From: Gnetum montanum | Lineage: Eukaryota > Streptophyta > Gnetopsida > Gnetales > Gnetaceae | Direction: 5' to 3' | DNA length: 64,000 bases | Assembly: GCA_015680685.1 (NCBI GenBank) | Contig: MNCI01022113.1 | Coordinates: forward strand, 440,945-504,944 | Part shown: in pieces, positions 43,595 through 55,359 of the stretch | Layout: each line of letters opens with the position of its first letter | Position numbering within the stretch: the first letter of the stretch is position 1 | Notes under the pieces: generated by a model | Seen by the model: only the letters and a program-made list of their open reading frames with translations | Databases searched by the model: none | What the model was told of the DNA's origin: nothing | Made by a program: the position numbers and the translations under genes

Positions 43595-44437
43595 TTTGTC
43601 TAGCTCTGATATCAGAGCCTTAATATTAGGGATCAAGAAGCAATGTTAGATATTTGATATCATGATATGTGTGTCAGCCTATAAATATAGTGCTTAGGTG
43701 CATGGTTTGAAAAAAATATTAGTCATAGCATAGCAAAGCTCTTGCAATTTTTCTTCTCTAGAATTAGAATATTTTCCCAAGTGCCCACAACAGGAGCCAT
43801 TGAGTGTATGGATTTTTATTCGAGCACTATTGTATCTGAGCATGACAATGTGTGCGATAATAAAGATGAACCTTTTGATAAACCTTGTAGCACTTTGGCT
43901 AGATTAAATATTTTATTTATGCATTTAATGTTTGATGCAATTTCCTTTAATGTTTTCAATAATTAATCTAATTAAGGAATTAGGCTAGATAGGTTAAATA
44001 GCAATTAATCAAGCACATAAGTACAACCACTTCCAACGTGCGTATGACGCTTATTAATCCCAACTTAACATTTGGTAACCCATGAGTGTTATATGTGTAT
44101 GGAAAGTGGGAATGAATGCTTATGTTAGGGTTAGTTAGACATTTGTTAGTTAATTAGATTAAATTAGCAATTAAATTACTTCATTCCCTTCATCCTTTAT
44201 TTCAAGCACCCAAACATAAAACATAAAAAATAATAAAAATCATATGCTTCAATTACACTTAACCATACCTTTGCATATCACAAGTATAAGTAGGAAGATA
44301 ACAAATCAATGTTAGGGCAAGTTCACTTCCTATAGGCTAGTGTATTGGAAGAAATAAAGTCCACAAAATTTGACCATATCATGCATGAATGCCTAGTGAT
44401 TCATATGTTTGAGCATAGGGGTATTCGCTGCTATCAT
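43595..44437 (+). repeat. Diverged solo LTR related to the TR-GAG LTR
   Basis: Sequence in the order TATAAATATAG (43681), AGAATATTTTCCCAAGTGCCC, TTTATTCGAGCA, GTGTGCGATAATAAAGA, CATTTGGTAACCC, CACTTAACCATAC and GAGCATAGGGGTA parallels the 964-bp LTR at 55828. It ends in ATCATCA as that LTR does, but no primer site or coding region follows and no second LTR is nearby. It is an old solo LTR inside the minisatellite field; its start is uncertain. Confidence 0.65.
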
Positions 44438-44454
44438 CATGTCTACTTTGGTTG

Positions 44455-45750
44455 TACAATGTTGTTACTACTTAATTATGTAACATTATTTTCACTTTCA
44501 ACTTATTTTCAATACGCAACATGGTCTATTTTCAAGGTGAAACATTGTTACCACTTCAACATGAAGCATTATTTACACTTTGTTCCCACTTTGTATAACG
44601 TCAATTACACTTTTAACATTTGACATTGTTACCATTTCAATGTTAAACATTACTTACACTTTATTACAACTTCAACATATGACATCATTTACACTTTACA
44701 TTGTTACCATTTTAACATGTAATGTCATTTCCACTTTCAACACTATTAAGTGATACGAGTGTAACATGGAATGTACTTTTTACTTTCAATGCACAACATG
44801 GCATGCTACACCATGTAATGTATTACTAGTTTTTCTAACAAGCTAAACTGTTATCATCGATACCATTGAATGTGATTTCCACTTTCAACACTAACAAGTG
44901 TTACATGGAATGTCATTTACACTTTCAATGCATAACATTGTAAAACATTAAGTTGCTAATACAATATCTTTAAACGTTCGCATGCTTCACCATGTAATGT
45001 ATTAGTTACATTTAATGTTATTTATACTTTTAACATGCAACATCACGAAATTTTACATCGGTAGTGCAACATTGCAAAACATTGGCATGCTACATCATGT
45101 GAAGTTATATGTAATGTCATTTTCACTTTCAACACGCAACATTGTGAAACGTTACCTAAATGGTGCAACATCATGAAAAGTAACATCATGAAATATTGTC
45201 ATGATATATCACATGATGTATTATTAGTGTTTAATGAAATGTTGGCATGCTACACCATGTGATGTATTATTAGTTTTCATTAAAATGTGATCACGAAACA
45301 TTGGCTACATGGAATGTCATTTACACTTTCAACCTACAACATTGTATAAAATGTTAAGTCAGTAGTGCAACATCATGAAACATTAGCATGCTACACCATG
45401 TAGCAAACATTGCAAAAAATTAGCATGCTATACCATGTGATGTATTATTAGTTTTTTCATATAATGTCACCATGAAACGTACTACTTTTTCATAAAATCT
45501 CACTGTGAAACATTATCATGCTACACCATGTGCACAACATCGTAAAAAGTTGGCATGCTACACCATATGATTTATTAGTGATTTTTCTTAAAACATTACC
45601 ATGAAGTAATGTATTACTAGTTTTTTATTAAAACATCATGGTGAAATATTATCATGCTACACCATGTAGCACAACATTACAAAATGTTGTCATGCTACAT
45701 CATATGATGTATTATTAGTTGTTCGCAAAACATTAGTATGCTATGGAACA
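44455..45750 (+). repeat. Degenerate minisatellite, right block, with a GCATGCTACACCATG array
   Basis: Up to about 44960 it contains the two half-unit types seen at 26.3 kb. From about 44800 a second motif dominates: GCATGCTACACCATG, often followed by TGATGTATTATTAG, at about twelve places up to 45735. Spacing is irregular, about 30-180 bases. Variants of the motif are clear substitutions, so this is an old, expanded array. Confidence 0.75.
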
Positions 45751-47580
45751 TTGCACAATACCAAAGTTGACATTGGTCAACCTCTTTCCACCAGTGTTGA
45801 CCGATGTTGTACTCTCGTGTCTGATTTTTTTCCAAAGGAAGCACATTTCTCTTTTATTCCTACCATCTACCTTTTTAAAACAAAACTACCTCATAAGGAA
45901 GGTACTCACTTTGAGCTTCCTGCTATATAAATGTTCTTCTTTTTTCCAAATTTGATCTTTATGTCTACATTCATGTTTCAATAATTTTGGCCTAAGATAA
46001 TAAAAACTTCTTCTTTATTTAGGTGCACTACTAAAAGAATAAGAGTTTGTATGTTGTTATGATAAATTATTACAAATTATGCTGCCAATTCCTTTGCTAT
46101 CTTGATTCATCATTGTTTCTATAAGTAAATTGTAGTACACAAACCCATATTTGTTTTTTTATATAATTTTTATTTTGTAGAGTAATCACTGCATTTTGCA
46201 TTTTCTAACTACAATGTGTAGGTAGGCTAAGATTGAAATAACCACTGCATTTTTTTTCTTAAAATTTGTAGGGTAAGATTGAAAATTAATTTAACATTAT
46301 TATATTTTTTATTTTATAAAGAATCAAATACTATGCATTTGTTTTTTGTAACCAACAGTTAAAGGTTAAATTTCATTTGTCAGCATTTGAGTTATAAATT
46401 CAAAGAAATAAAAATTAAAAGAAGAATTCTAAAATTAATCTTATGCATCAACTTCCTAGTAGCAAGGATATACACAATCATGGCATATTAGCTTAGGTTT
46501 AATATAATGGTAGAGGTGGGAAAGATTCTATTATTGGGATCTTTTGTTAACTTTTAGTATTTTTAGAAGTCCAACATAGAAATATAGAAAAACAATTATG
46601 GGTAATTAAATTAAATTCCAATTATAAGTCACTCTTTTTTTTTGTTGTGATAGCATTCCATTCCATGCAAGCATCCCTAAAGCCTTTGATATGTTTGAAA
46701 TGATTAAAAAATCATGTCCCAGCGTAGATGGAAATATCCACCTCCACATCATATGGTGATTTTAAATTGCATACTCTTTTGGCATTGCATTTATCATAGA
46801 GAACTATTTTTACTGAAATTCTAAGGTATTTGCCAAAGTTGGGAGGAGCTTTGTCCACTTAACAAAAAGGAAAAGGTAGCCAAAATATTTTAGAAGCAAC
46901 ATTAAATACATTTCAAGAGAGAACTTGGTGACTTGGTAAAATGGATATAATTTGTAGTAAATGTAAATGGTTATAAATAGTATAGTAAGAAAAGAAAGTA
47001 TTTCCAAGCTTTGTTATTTATATTGAGCTAATAAATCCTTATCTCATGATGAATCAATGAGGTGTTAGTCTAGTGGCAAATCTCTTAATTTGGTAATTAT
47101 AAAATTTAAATTTAACTATATATATCTTGGGATGAAATATTGTTAAAAAGTTTATTTTGGATTTTGGTAATCCCACACCACCACTTATGAAGAAAAGATA
47201 ACAAAACCTAGTGTAAGTGGCTTCCTCCTTATGCAATGATAAACTATGCATGCTATTATAATTCAAATTGAACATTAACTCCATAAACTAATAAGAATAT
47301 ATTGAATGTACTAATAGGGTTAATTCTAAGCATTATTTACCACCATTTTACATTATTATTTTCCATGTTTTTTTATAAGACTATTGTTTTTTGGATTTTT
47401 GTATACCAATAAGATTAATTCGATTGCATAATATTTTTGCCAATATTTTCAATTTGAGATGGTATTTTTTATTGAGTTTTACCTAGTTGTATGATTTATT
47501 AATTATTTTATAAAATTTTAAATAGCTAGAGTGATGTATTTAATATTGACAGTGATATTTATTTCAAGATCTTTCATCTA
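45751..47580. other. AT-rich spacer
   Basis: No gene is recognised. It holds a SINE-like remnant at 47061-47180. Short ORFs (45743-45955, 46810-47007, 47054-47284) are hydrophobic or low-complexity products of AT-rich DNA. Confidence 0.55.
47055..47180 (+). mobile_element. tRNA-derived SINE-like head, plus strand
   Basis: TAGTCTAGTGG (47066-47076) fits the polymerase III A-box consensus. AATTTAAATTT (47103-47113) equals GGTTCAAATTC, a B box, with only G-to-A and C-to-T changes. The lead GAGGTGTTAG matches the minus-strand copy at 7.26 kb. The pair suggests one SINE family, both copies decayed. The 3' end is not defined. Confidence 0.5.
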
Positions 47581-47599
47581 TGACCAGGGAATAGCTATA

Positions 47600-48470
47600 T
47601 CAAAGAATTCAAAAATTAGAAGATTGTATTGATTTCTATCAAGAATCAAGCCTTTTATAGAGAAAAAGTATGTTCAAATTGTAACATAGTAATGAAAAAA
47701 CAAAAAAGATTCTTCAAAGGAAGAAGGATGTAGATTTGTATGTCCTCGATGTGACAAAAAAGAAAACATGCATTTTGGGACTTGATTCATGAAATCAAAA
47801 TTAGAATTAAAGAAAATACTTATGATAATGTATGATTGGAGTTGGAAATGCTCTAATGAGTATGTAGAAGTTCAAAACCAAGTTTTAAAACACATTGTTG
47901 TTGGTTGGTTTAATTTTTGTAGAAATGTATATGTAGATTCTTTATTAAAAAATCCACAAAAAATTGGGGGTCCAGAAAAATAATAAAGATAGATGAGTCT
48001 AGGTTTGGAAAAATAAAATATAACAGAGGTAGACCTATAGTAGATCATTGGGTATTTGGAGGAATTGAGCATAACTCAAATAATATGTTTCTTGTTACTA
48101 TTCAAAATAGGTCTAAAGAAATATTGATAAATAGTATTTATCAATGGATTAAACTTGGCTCTATTATTTATAGTGATATGTGGAAGGCTTATGATTCAGA
48201 ATGGCTTTATCAACTTTAGTTTGATCATAGGATGGTGAATCACTCCCTATATTTTAAAGACCTAGTGACAAGTGTTCATACAAATACTATTGAAAGCACA
48301 TGGCGAGTAATAAAAGCTAGCATTTCACAAAATGGTTCAAGGTGAGAGTTACATGATTCATATCTCCTTTAATACATGTGAAGAAGGAAATATGCTCCAA
48401 GAAAAGAGGATGCATTTTTAATGTTGGTTAAACATATTGTTGAATTTTGTATAAACCCTTCTAATGATAT
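47600..48470 (+). pseudogene. Merlin/IS1595-type (ISXO2-like) DDE transposase remnant
   Basis: In order the plus strand encodes a zinc ribbon (CSNC near 47670 and, after a frameshift, CPRC near 47735), then a helical segment (MIMYDWSWKCSNEYV, VVGWFNFCRNVYVD). After a second frameshift near 47980 the core follows: IKIDESRFGKIKYNRGRPIV, DHWVFGGIEHNSNNMFLVTI, SIIYSDMWKAY, VNHSLYFKDLVTSVHTNTIE, STWRVIKA. Catalytic Asp 47992-47994, Asp 48175-48177 and Glu 48292-48294 are in one frame, 61 and 39 residues apart. This matches the ISXO2-like DDE domain of bacterial IS1595/IS1016 elements and eukaryotic Merlin transposons. Two frameshifts and at least two in-frame stops (TAG 48217, TGA near 48350) make it inactive. 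I could not find terminal inverted repeats. Confidence 0.8.
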
Positions 48471-50269
48471 ATACCATTTAATTACTTCATTGTATATTTT
48501 TCAAATTCTATGATATTTTATTATATGAATTAAGAACATTATCTCCTAAATTTATGATCAAACCCCTCATAACTTTATAAGTGACCAATTTTTTAAAAAA
48601 ATTGAGATAATTTTTAATGCTTTAAATAAGCCTAAGCTTATTATATAGGAAGGAAGTGTTACAATCTAAAATAATATGATTTTAAGCATATCCCAAGACA
48701 TATATGATACATTAAAAGACATGTATTCCTCTTTAGCTAATCACTAGTGGCTCAAATAGTTATCTCATTGCCTTGTTAAACAAGAGGTTGTATGTATTAT
48801 TATATTCTTCTAATTTTTTTTAATATGATCTATTGGCTATATGTCTTGGGCTATACATATAGTTAGCTTATTTTATGTTTAACCTACCTTTCCCAACTTA
48901 TCATTTGATTTCAAACCTATCTTATGTCTTCCCTTATTAATCAAGAGTTATCAAAACTAGAAGTTAATACAAAATATTTAAGATTTTTTATTATAATTCA
49001 ATGAAATCGATGTATTCATAAAAGCACACATGTATACCTTAATGTCTCCACTCAATTTCGGTTGTGATTACTTTCTTTCCCTTAAAAGGAATCACAATAT
49101 AACATTGCCAATATTTCATCCATGACAAGGGTAATGAGAATGTAGTATCAAGGGATGCTATATGTTCAAGTTTCGCTTTCAAAGCTTGGATAAGAAAAAA
49201 ATGGAAATCTTGGGTGAATATGGAATTTAATTTTCAATGAACTCTAAATCTACAATTTGTTACTTGATACCATGGATGCATCATGTCCTTTCTACCATTA
49301 AGGGCTAATGATATAGTCAAGCTAGGCTAGTCACTTTGCTTTCTCTAACTTTCGTGTAGTACCTTTTAATTAACCATGATTTAAAATTACAACTTTCCTC
49401 TAGATGCTAAACTTATAATGCATTTTAATCATGCAAGGGTTTTATCATGATTGGTGCTCTTTCATGAAAAGCCTTTAGAATAATGTCCATTGTAATATAG
49501 AATCATTTACTAGATTATGTTATCAGATATAGTTCTCTTTGAATACACAACTTAGTGGTTAGTGAGTACATCAACCAAACATAATAATTAGTTTTACCAA
49601 TTTTTCTATACACCTAAACAATATATTACTTAATGTAATGTATTACTAGTTTTTCTATATAACTAAATAATATATTACTTAACTGTTGTCTTAATAATAA
49701 TAGTTTTGGAATTAAATAATTTTGTTAATTTTTTATTATTAATAATAGTTCTAGAGTTAAGTATTTGTTGCTACCCTTCTCATTTAACCATTTCTTTGTA
49801 AACGTTACTATGTCACCAAAGAAATAACATGTTTGTCTTCTTCCATTTGGTTACTTTGAAATATATTACTCATTCTTCTTCACAAAATAAAATGTATAGA
49901 ATATTAAATTAAAAATACAAAATAAGAAAGTTTCCATCTTTTAGCACATGACATTTTTTCGAGTTTCACATGAAACATCATTACAAGTTCAACACACAAT
50001 GTTGCTTCTTTTTTAACATAGAAAGTTATTTTCAATTGCAATGTCATTTCACTTTCAATGAGAAATATTTTTGCATGTCATTTCCACTTTGACCTACAAT
50101 GTCTTTCCACTTCAACATGCAAGGTCTTTTCCAGTTTCAACATCTGTAATTGTTTGTCACATAAAAAAGAAAGAAAAATAGTCATGGTGTTGCAACGAAA
50201 GATCATTAGCATCAAAAAAAATGACAAATTTCTTCCATTTACAAGCTTTTAATGGTTACCAAATGTAAT
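48471..50269. other. AT-rich spacer
   Basis: No gene is recognised. The minus strand between 49040 and 49210 reads LKAKLEHIASLDTTFSLPLS and MKYWQCYIVIPFKGKK, which may be a further piece of the decayed ORF at 50.3-53.0 kb. A small patch of minisatellite half-units lies at about 49940-50130. Confidence 0.5.
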
Positions 50270-52960
50270 AATTGAGCTTCACTTTCTACTCCAGCCTCCT
50301 TCAAACAAATTAATAATGGCTAAAGATTTTTCTCTACCATTCTTCTTTTGTCAATGTACTGAAAATGACTACAACTTCTCTTCTCTCATACTAATCTGTC
50401 AAATTAATGATGAAAAACAACAAAATGGCTTCAAATTGCTATTATAAGTTGAGATATTTTATTGGCTTTAACATATCATACTACAAATTGTGTTCTTGCT
50501 ACTTTAAAGTATCTAGCCATCTTTTGTAGCTCTTAATAATCCATCATTCTTCTAGCCAGGTTTGCTGCTACATATTTCTACCCTTGGTAGCTAGACTTGA
50601 CTACTTCTAATTTAGAATTTATGATTTGAAGCTTTTATTGTGTATCTTTTCTATCTGCAAACTTTTTTTCATACATGGAATACACCTTACCTACCTATTA
50701 TTTCAACTTTGTTCTTAATTTGCCTACTAACCCCATGTACTCTATCAAGTCTTCTATCTACAAGTCTTTATTCTCCAACTTAGCTTGATAGAGATGGGCA
50801 AGGTTGTCCAAGATGGGTTGCCAATCACATGTTTGTTTTATAATAAAACTGATCTTGGCTTTGGCCATTTAGATTTCTTTTTCATTAATCTACTTATACA
50901 TGCCCACTTGATCTCTGAAATGCTCCTTAAATCTCTTATTATTATTTTTGTCTCATTTTGCCATGTGCTAATTTCAATAGTTGACTTTTTTTGAACTACG
51001 CATACTTCTTCCATTGATAAGGTTCTATTTTCATGAGCCAGTTATCTTATATCAAGGTTGACTCTAGTAAGCTACCCTCTAAGCAAATGAATGCTTTATT
51101 CTAATATGTTCGTTTGCTTTTCTATGTCCATTAACCTTAAGTTTTCTACAGCAATTTCTTTATTTTCTTCTTCTAGTGCAACAATGACCTTAGCATGTGC
51201 ATATGATGCATTCCATATTACCTTCTCATTCTCCATCCCCATTCATTTTTGTTTGCTCATCAATTGAAAAATTTATTTTATCTCTAAATAGTGCCAACTC
51301 GTCTGGTGCATTGTGTCTTGTAGGATCTTGTCCTTCTGTTCTCAATGTAGCTAACTCTTCTTGTAATCTATGCACTTCATTTTTTGCATGTTGCATCCTT
51401 ATTTCTACCATAATTAGCTTGCCTTTTATGGCTATTGACCCTAACTATATTGTAGTGATATTTTTGGAAATATCAAAAACATTCTGCATGACTTGTCTTC
51501 TCTACAGTAGTCTTTCTAGTGCATCTTCATGTTCTATTGTGGTCATTGACATTTTTACTAATGTTTCTACATCTTTAGCTCTAGTAATATCTACCAATGG
51601 CACAACAAGAATATTAAAAGATTCTTTAATATAATCAATGATGACTTCTTCTAATCTTGCTACATCTTGCTATTACATTACCACCATGGTGGCTCTTGCT
51701 TCAGTCTCTAACATCACCTAAAAGAATGCAACATCCCATGAAACCTATTGTGCCCGATCATCATCCTCTTCTACTTATAAAAATACTTGACCACTTATAG
51801 GTCCTATGAATGAAAAAATTCTATTAGGATTATCTTTGACTCTATACATGCTTAAGACTTCCCTGTTTCCTAAACTTATTATTTTTGCTATCTACTATAG
51901 ATAGCTCATTGCAAGTCGATGGTCTTGTTGTGCTAGTGGAGAACTGGGACCTACTCTTTTTGTAGTTGGGGTTAACCCATTGGGTAATACCTATTCTTTG
52001 CCTATGGATAGAATATTTGCCCCTGGTGTTGATCCTACTATAGCCTCAGTGCATGTTGGTCTCTCTACTTGATCTTTCTTAGGTGGTACTAACTTGAAAA
52101 TTTTAGCATATGATGCATTCTGGACTTTGCAAAGAATATCATCGAGGAATGATATAGTAGATATCTCCATCTTCTACTCTTCAAATCTTCTTTGTATATC
52201 TAGAAATGGTAGATGAGCAATGTTGGTCTAGAATATCCTCATCAAAATGGTGCTTTTTCTAGTAGCATAAGTGGAAATTTGATTGAGCCTCTTTATTGGG
52301 AAGATGTGGTATGTCCCAATCTTGAAGTAAATCTTATCAACAATAGATAATTCACTATTTTTCTTTTTAATGATTCCATATGCCTTCTACAACCATAAGT
52401 TTTATGCATCTATGTCGAACCTTGTAGCTATTTGGATAATACTAGCCTCGACATTTGGTAAACCTAATACCTTGGCAATTGCTTCAATTGAATAAGACAT
52501 AGTTACTTGCTCAATCTTCACCGTCGCATCTTCCTATTTTTTTCTAGAATTGATAAACTTCTTTTGAGTATCATTTTTCATTACTTGAGTGGTTGGCCTT
52601 AGAAGAGAGGCTTACAATTGTTCATGGACTTCCGCAAGTGCAAACTTCATGAAGTGTCCAAAACTAAGTTCTACTATGATAGTGGACATGACGTACTTCT
52701 CCTAAATAACTTGAGGACACTCATTGGAGACTATAATGCATTGTCCCTATTTTGGAGTTGGGAGTGCATTAGATTATGCCTATGAAGATTATCCTATTAT
52801 AGGTGGGCTAATGGATGCTCTAGAACTATGCTTTTTGCTTCACAAAAAAATTTTATTCTATGCCTAATCCTCTAACTCTTTTTTTAGATCTCTTCTCCCT
52901 TGGTTGTGATGGTCCCTCAACTTTGGATCTTTTTAGCAACATCTATAGTCATAAAGAATT
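50270..52960 (-). pseudogene. Long decayed ORF of unknown function, coiled-coil-like
   Basis: From about 52940 down to 51230 one minus-strand frame can be followed for roughly 570 codons. Recognisable stretches are LLKRSKVEGPSQPREKRSKK, SYSIEAIAKVLGLPNVEASI, VDKIYFKIGTYHIFPIKRLN, YRVKDNPNRIFSFIGPISG, ARLEEVIIDYIKESFNILVV and AKNEVHRLQEELATLRTEGQ (a heptad-like helix). I counted about 18 in-frame stops, all TAG or TAA and none TGA, mostly where Gln would fit. Below 51230 the frame becomes unclear. The product is not recognised; EAIAKVLGLP faintly recalls the plant-transposon-type domain. It is more likely a transposon ORF than a host gene. Confidence 0.5.
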
Positions 52961-53990
52961 TTGAGATTATCCAAATATTCCAAGAAAAATTTCTAATAGC
53001 TCATAATCCTTATTCGATTTTTAGCTATGATGAAAAACATTAAATATAATCAATTTTATTCTTATTTTGGATTACAAAGTTAGGAAAGTTTGTTAATTTG
53101 GACAAACCCTTATTTAGAAAAATCCTTATTAAAAAATTGATTGAAAAAAATTTATTTTAAAAATCTATCACTACCCTTGATTTATTGTTTAAGATATATT
53201 CAACTGGACAATTGGAGAGAATAACTGAGTGTGAATTCATTAGGCTTATTAACTTATATTAAATCAAAATATGATTATCTTATTATCTCTTATTATTCTT
53301 ACACTTAATTATTCTTCTAGGTGTTAGATAATTTTAATGTGATTTGTAAAAAACTACATGCAACTCTCTTTCCTCACCCTCCACAACTCACATGACTAAG
53401 ATGGTCACTCTATGAGTAAAAGAAACAAGAATGGCTCAAATTCAAGGTTAAGTGAGGAAGATATGGAGCTTTGAAGTTTTTGGGATAGAAAAATAGCATG
53501 AACTTCTTTCATGTGAAATGATGGAATAAAAAACTTTTCTAATGGTCTACATGTATATATAGATTTTATAAGTGTCATATGAAACATGTGACATTGTTCA
53601 TGCAATATTGTAGCCCTTGTGATATCATATCTATGATATCATTGTTAAAATTTTAAAAATTTTGCAAATTTTGATGGAAAAATTGATTTGAAGGTTAGTA
53701 TGGAAGATATGAAGGAGATCCAAAGCATTCTTAATCATAGATTATTCTTAGAATTTGATGTTAAAATTATGTGAAAGGAGTTTGGGCAAGGTAATCCAAT
53801 TAAGATTATAGAAGATTATTACTTGAGTATTCTGAAGGTATAAGATGATGTGGAATTAGTCATCAAGTATGAAACACAAGAGCTATATAAGTGGATCCTC
53901 TTCTTAGTGTCCTTGTATAACCAAACTTATAAGTATCTATGGGCACTCAAGGAGTTGAACGTAAATCATACCTATTTTCCAAAATATACA
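52961..53990. other. AT-rich spacer
   Basis: Nothing recognisable on either strand. The plus-strand ORF from 53850 runs into the L1 fragment and has no domain. Confidence 0.5.
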
Positions 53991-53992
53991 TG

Positions 53993-54200
53993 TTTTTTTT
54001 TTGAAAAGATCAAGCGAATTTATATTCCAAAAAAAGGGAGCTATACAGCTGTACAGCGCAGGCCAGGGCCGCTGGCCCCACACTAGCCAAGAATGATCAC
54101 CTAGAAATCCCCAAGGCCCGTCCTGCCACGAGCATCCTCACAGGCAGGCGGCCTTCCCCGCCCCAGTCATTAATTAGCGTACATTCCCGAATTACGAATT
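53993..54200 (-). mobile_element. L1-type LINE, copy C (short 3' end)
   Basis: After a T-run (53993-54002) the sequence follows the L1 3' untranslated end of copies A and B: TATATTCCAAAAAAA, AGCTATACAGCTGTACAGCGC, GGCCAGGGCCGCTGGCCCCA. It fades about 200 bases in, so this is a 5'-truncated insertion more diverged than A and B. No target-site duplication was found. Confidence 0.85.
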
Positions 54201-54297
54201 ACCCCCATAAGCAAATAATACTATATTATATAGAACTATCAAATAATAATTATATATAATAGTGAGGTAGAATAGTAGTAGCAGGGATTGCAAAAAA

Positions 54298-54470
54298 TTG
54301 AATGTGAGGTTTTTTACCATAAGCATAATGAATTCTATGTGTAATGTATGGTTAAAATTATTATTAGCCTTTTCTTCCAAGATTCAAACCAAGTTCATAT
54401 ATCTTCCTAGTGACATCATGTTGTATCATCCACAAACTGATAAGCATAAGGCTATCACAACTATAAGAAA
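54298..54470 (+). pseudogene. Gypsy integrase fragment
   Basis: The plus-strand frame contains FSSKIQTKFIYLPSDIMLYH with PQTDKHKA. This is the YHPQTDGQ block of gypsy integrases with one or two substitutions. Nothing else of the element is recognised beside it. Confidence 0.5.
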
Positions 54471-55359
54471 ATACTATTACTTGGAAATGAAGTACTATGA
54501 AGCAATTTATTATCTCCATAGTTTATTTAAAAGGAGACTTCACCATTGAACAGAGGAATGCCTTTAGGCATGAGTAACATGTCTTTCTATTCCCATAACC
54601 AATGTGAGCTTAGGAATCTTAAAATTTTTAAGAAGTCGCCTACCTTTAGGCATGGGTAACATGCTTTTCCAATGGAACCACCAAAAATTTTTATTATATG
54701 TATTATGTTATTACTATGTCAACCTTACTAGAGGACAACCTTCAGGCTGAGGATATGTTTCTATTTTTTGTTAGAACTTAAGTAAATAAAATAACTCTAC
54801 AACATAATAAGGCTCATAGTAATAGCTTTAGAGAATCCAAAAATCCCCTTCATGTCACACCCTTTTCATTTCCACTTGGTTCTACATCTTTCCATCTAGA
54901 CATAATGGTCATTAGTTTATTTTAGTTTTATTATAAAATGAATATCATTATGTCCATGATAGAAACCTCTTTATTATTAGAAGTGAGTGGATGGATGATG
55001 TAGTGTTACTTTATATATAATCAATCCTTTAATGATTTGATAACATTGGATGAAGCTATTATTGTTTCAACTATATCCTATTTATTCCTTTACACTCTAT
55101 TAGAAAAATGAACAAAAATATGTACATGAGAAATAATAATATTATAAAAAGAATGAGAAATAGGTAAGAATAGAAAAATGTATAAAGAATTTGAAAATTA
55201 TTAAAGAATGAAAAATTAGAAGAAATGTGAGAAATATGAAAGAATAGAAAATATATTAAAGAATGAAGAAAATACCAAAAATTTAGAAAAGTATAACAAA
55301 AATTATAAACCAAAAAATTATAAAACAAAAAAGTTAAAATACACTTATCAATTCATGAT
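54471..55359. other. Spacer with an A-rich low-complexity tract
   Basis: A phrase CCTTTAGGCATG followed by GTAACATG is present twice (about 54571 and 54651). 55100-55330 is an A-rich tract with GAATGAAGAA-like repeats. No coding content; it may be noncoding sequence of the old element that continues at 55360. Confidence 0.45.

Noticed and set aside
43600-43640. Copia primer-binding site (GATATCAGAGCC)
   Set aside because: Resembles the initiator-Met site, but no LTR end or gag is next to it; the phrase is part of a short palindrome.
42290-45750. CRISPR-like array
   Set aside because: Repeats are degenerate and variable in spacing, and the context is a plant nuclear genome; a minisatellite explains it.
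47066-47113. tRNA gene
   Set aside because: A and B boxes are visible, but acceptor and anticodon stems cannot be formed; a SINE-like remnant fits better.
55071-55328. 85-codon Phe/Tyr/Leu-rich minus-strand ORF
   Set aside because: Product of an A-rich low-complexity tract; not a membrane protein gene on this evidence.
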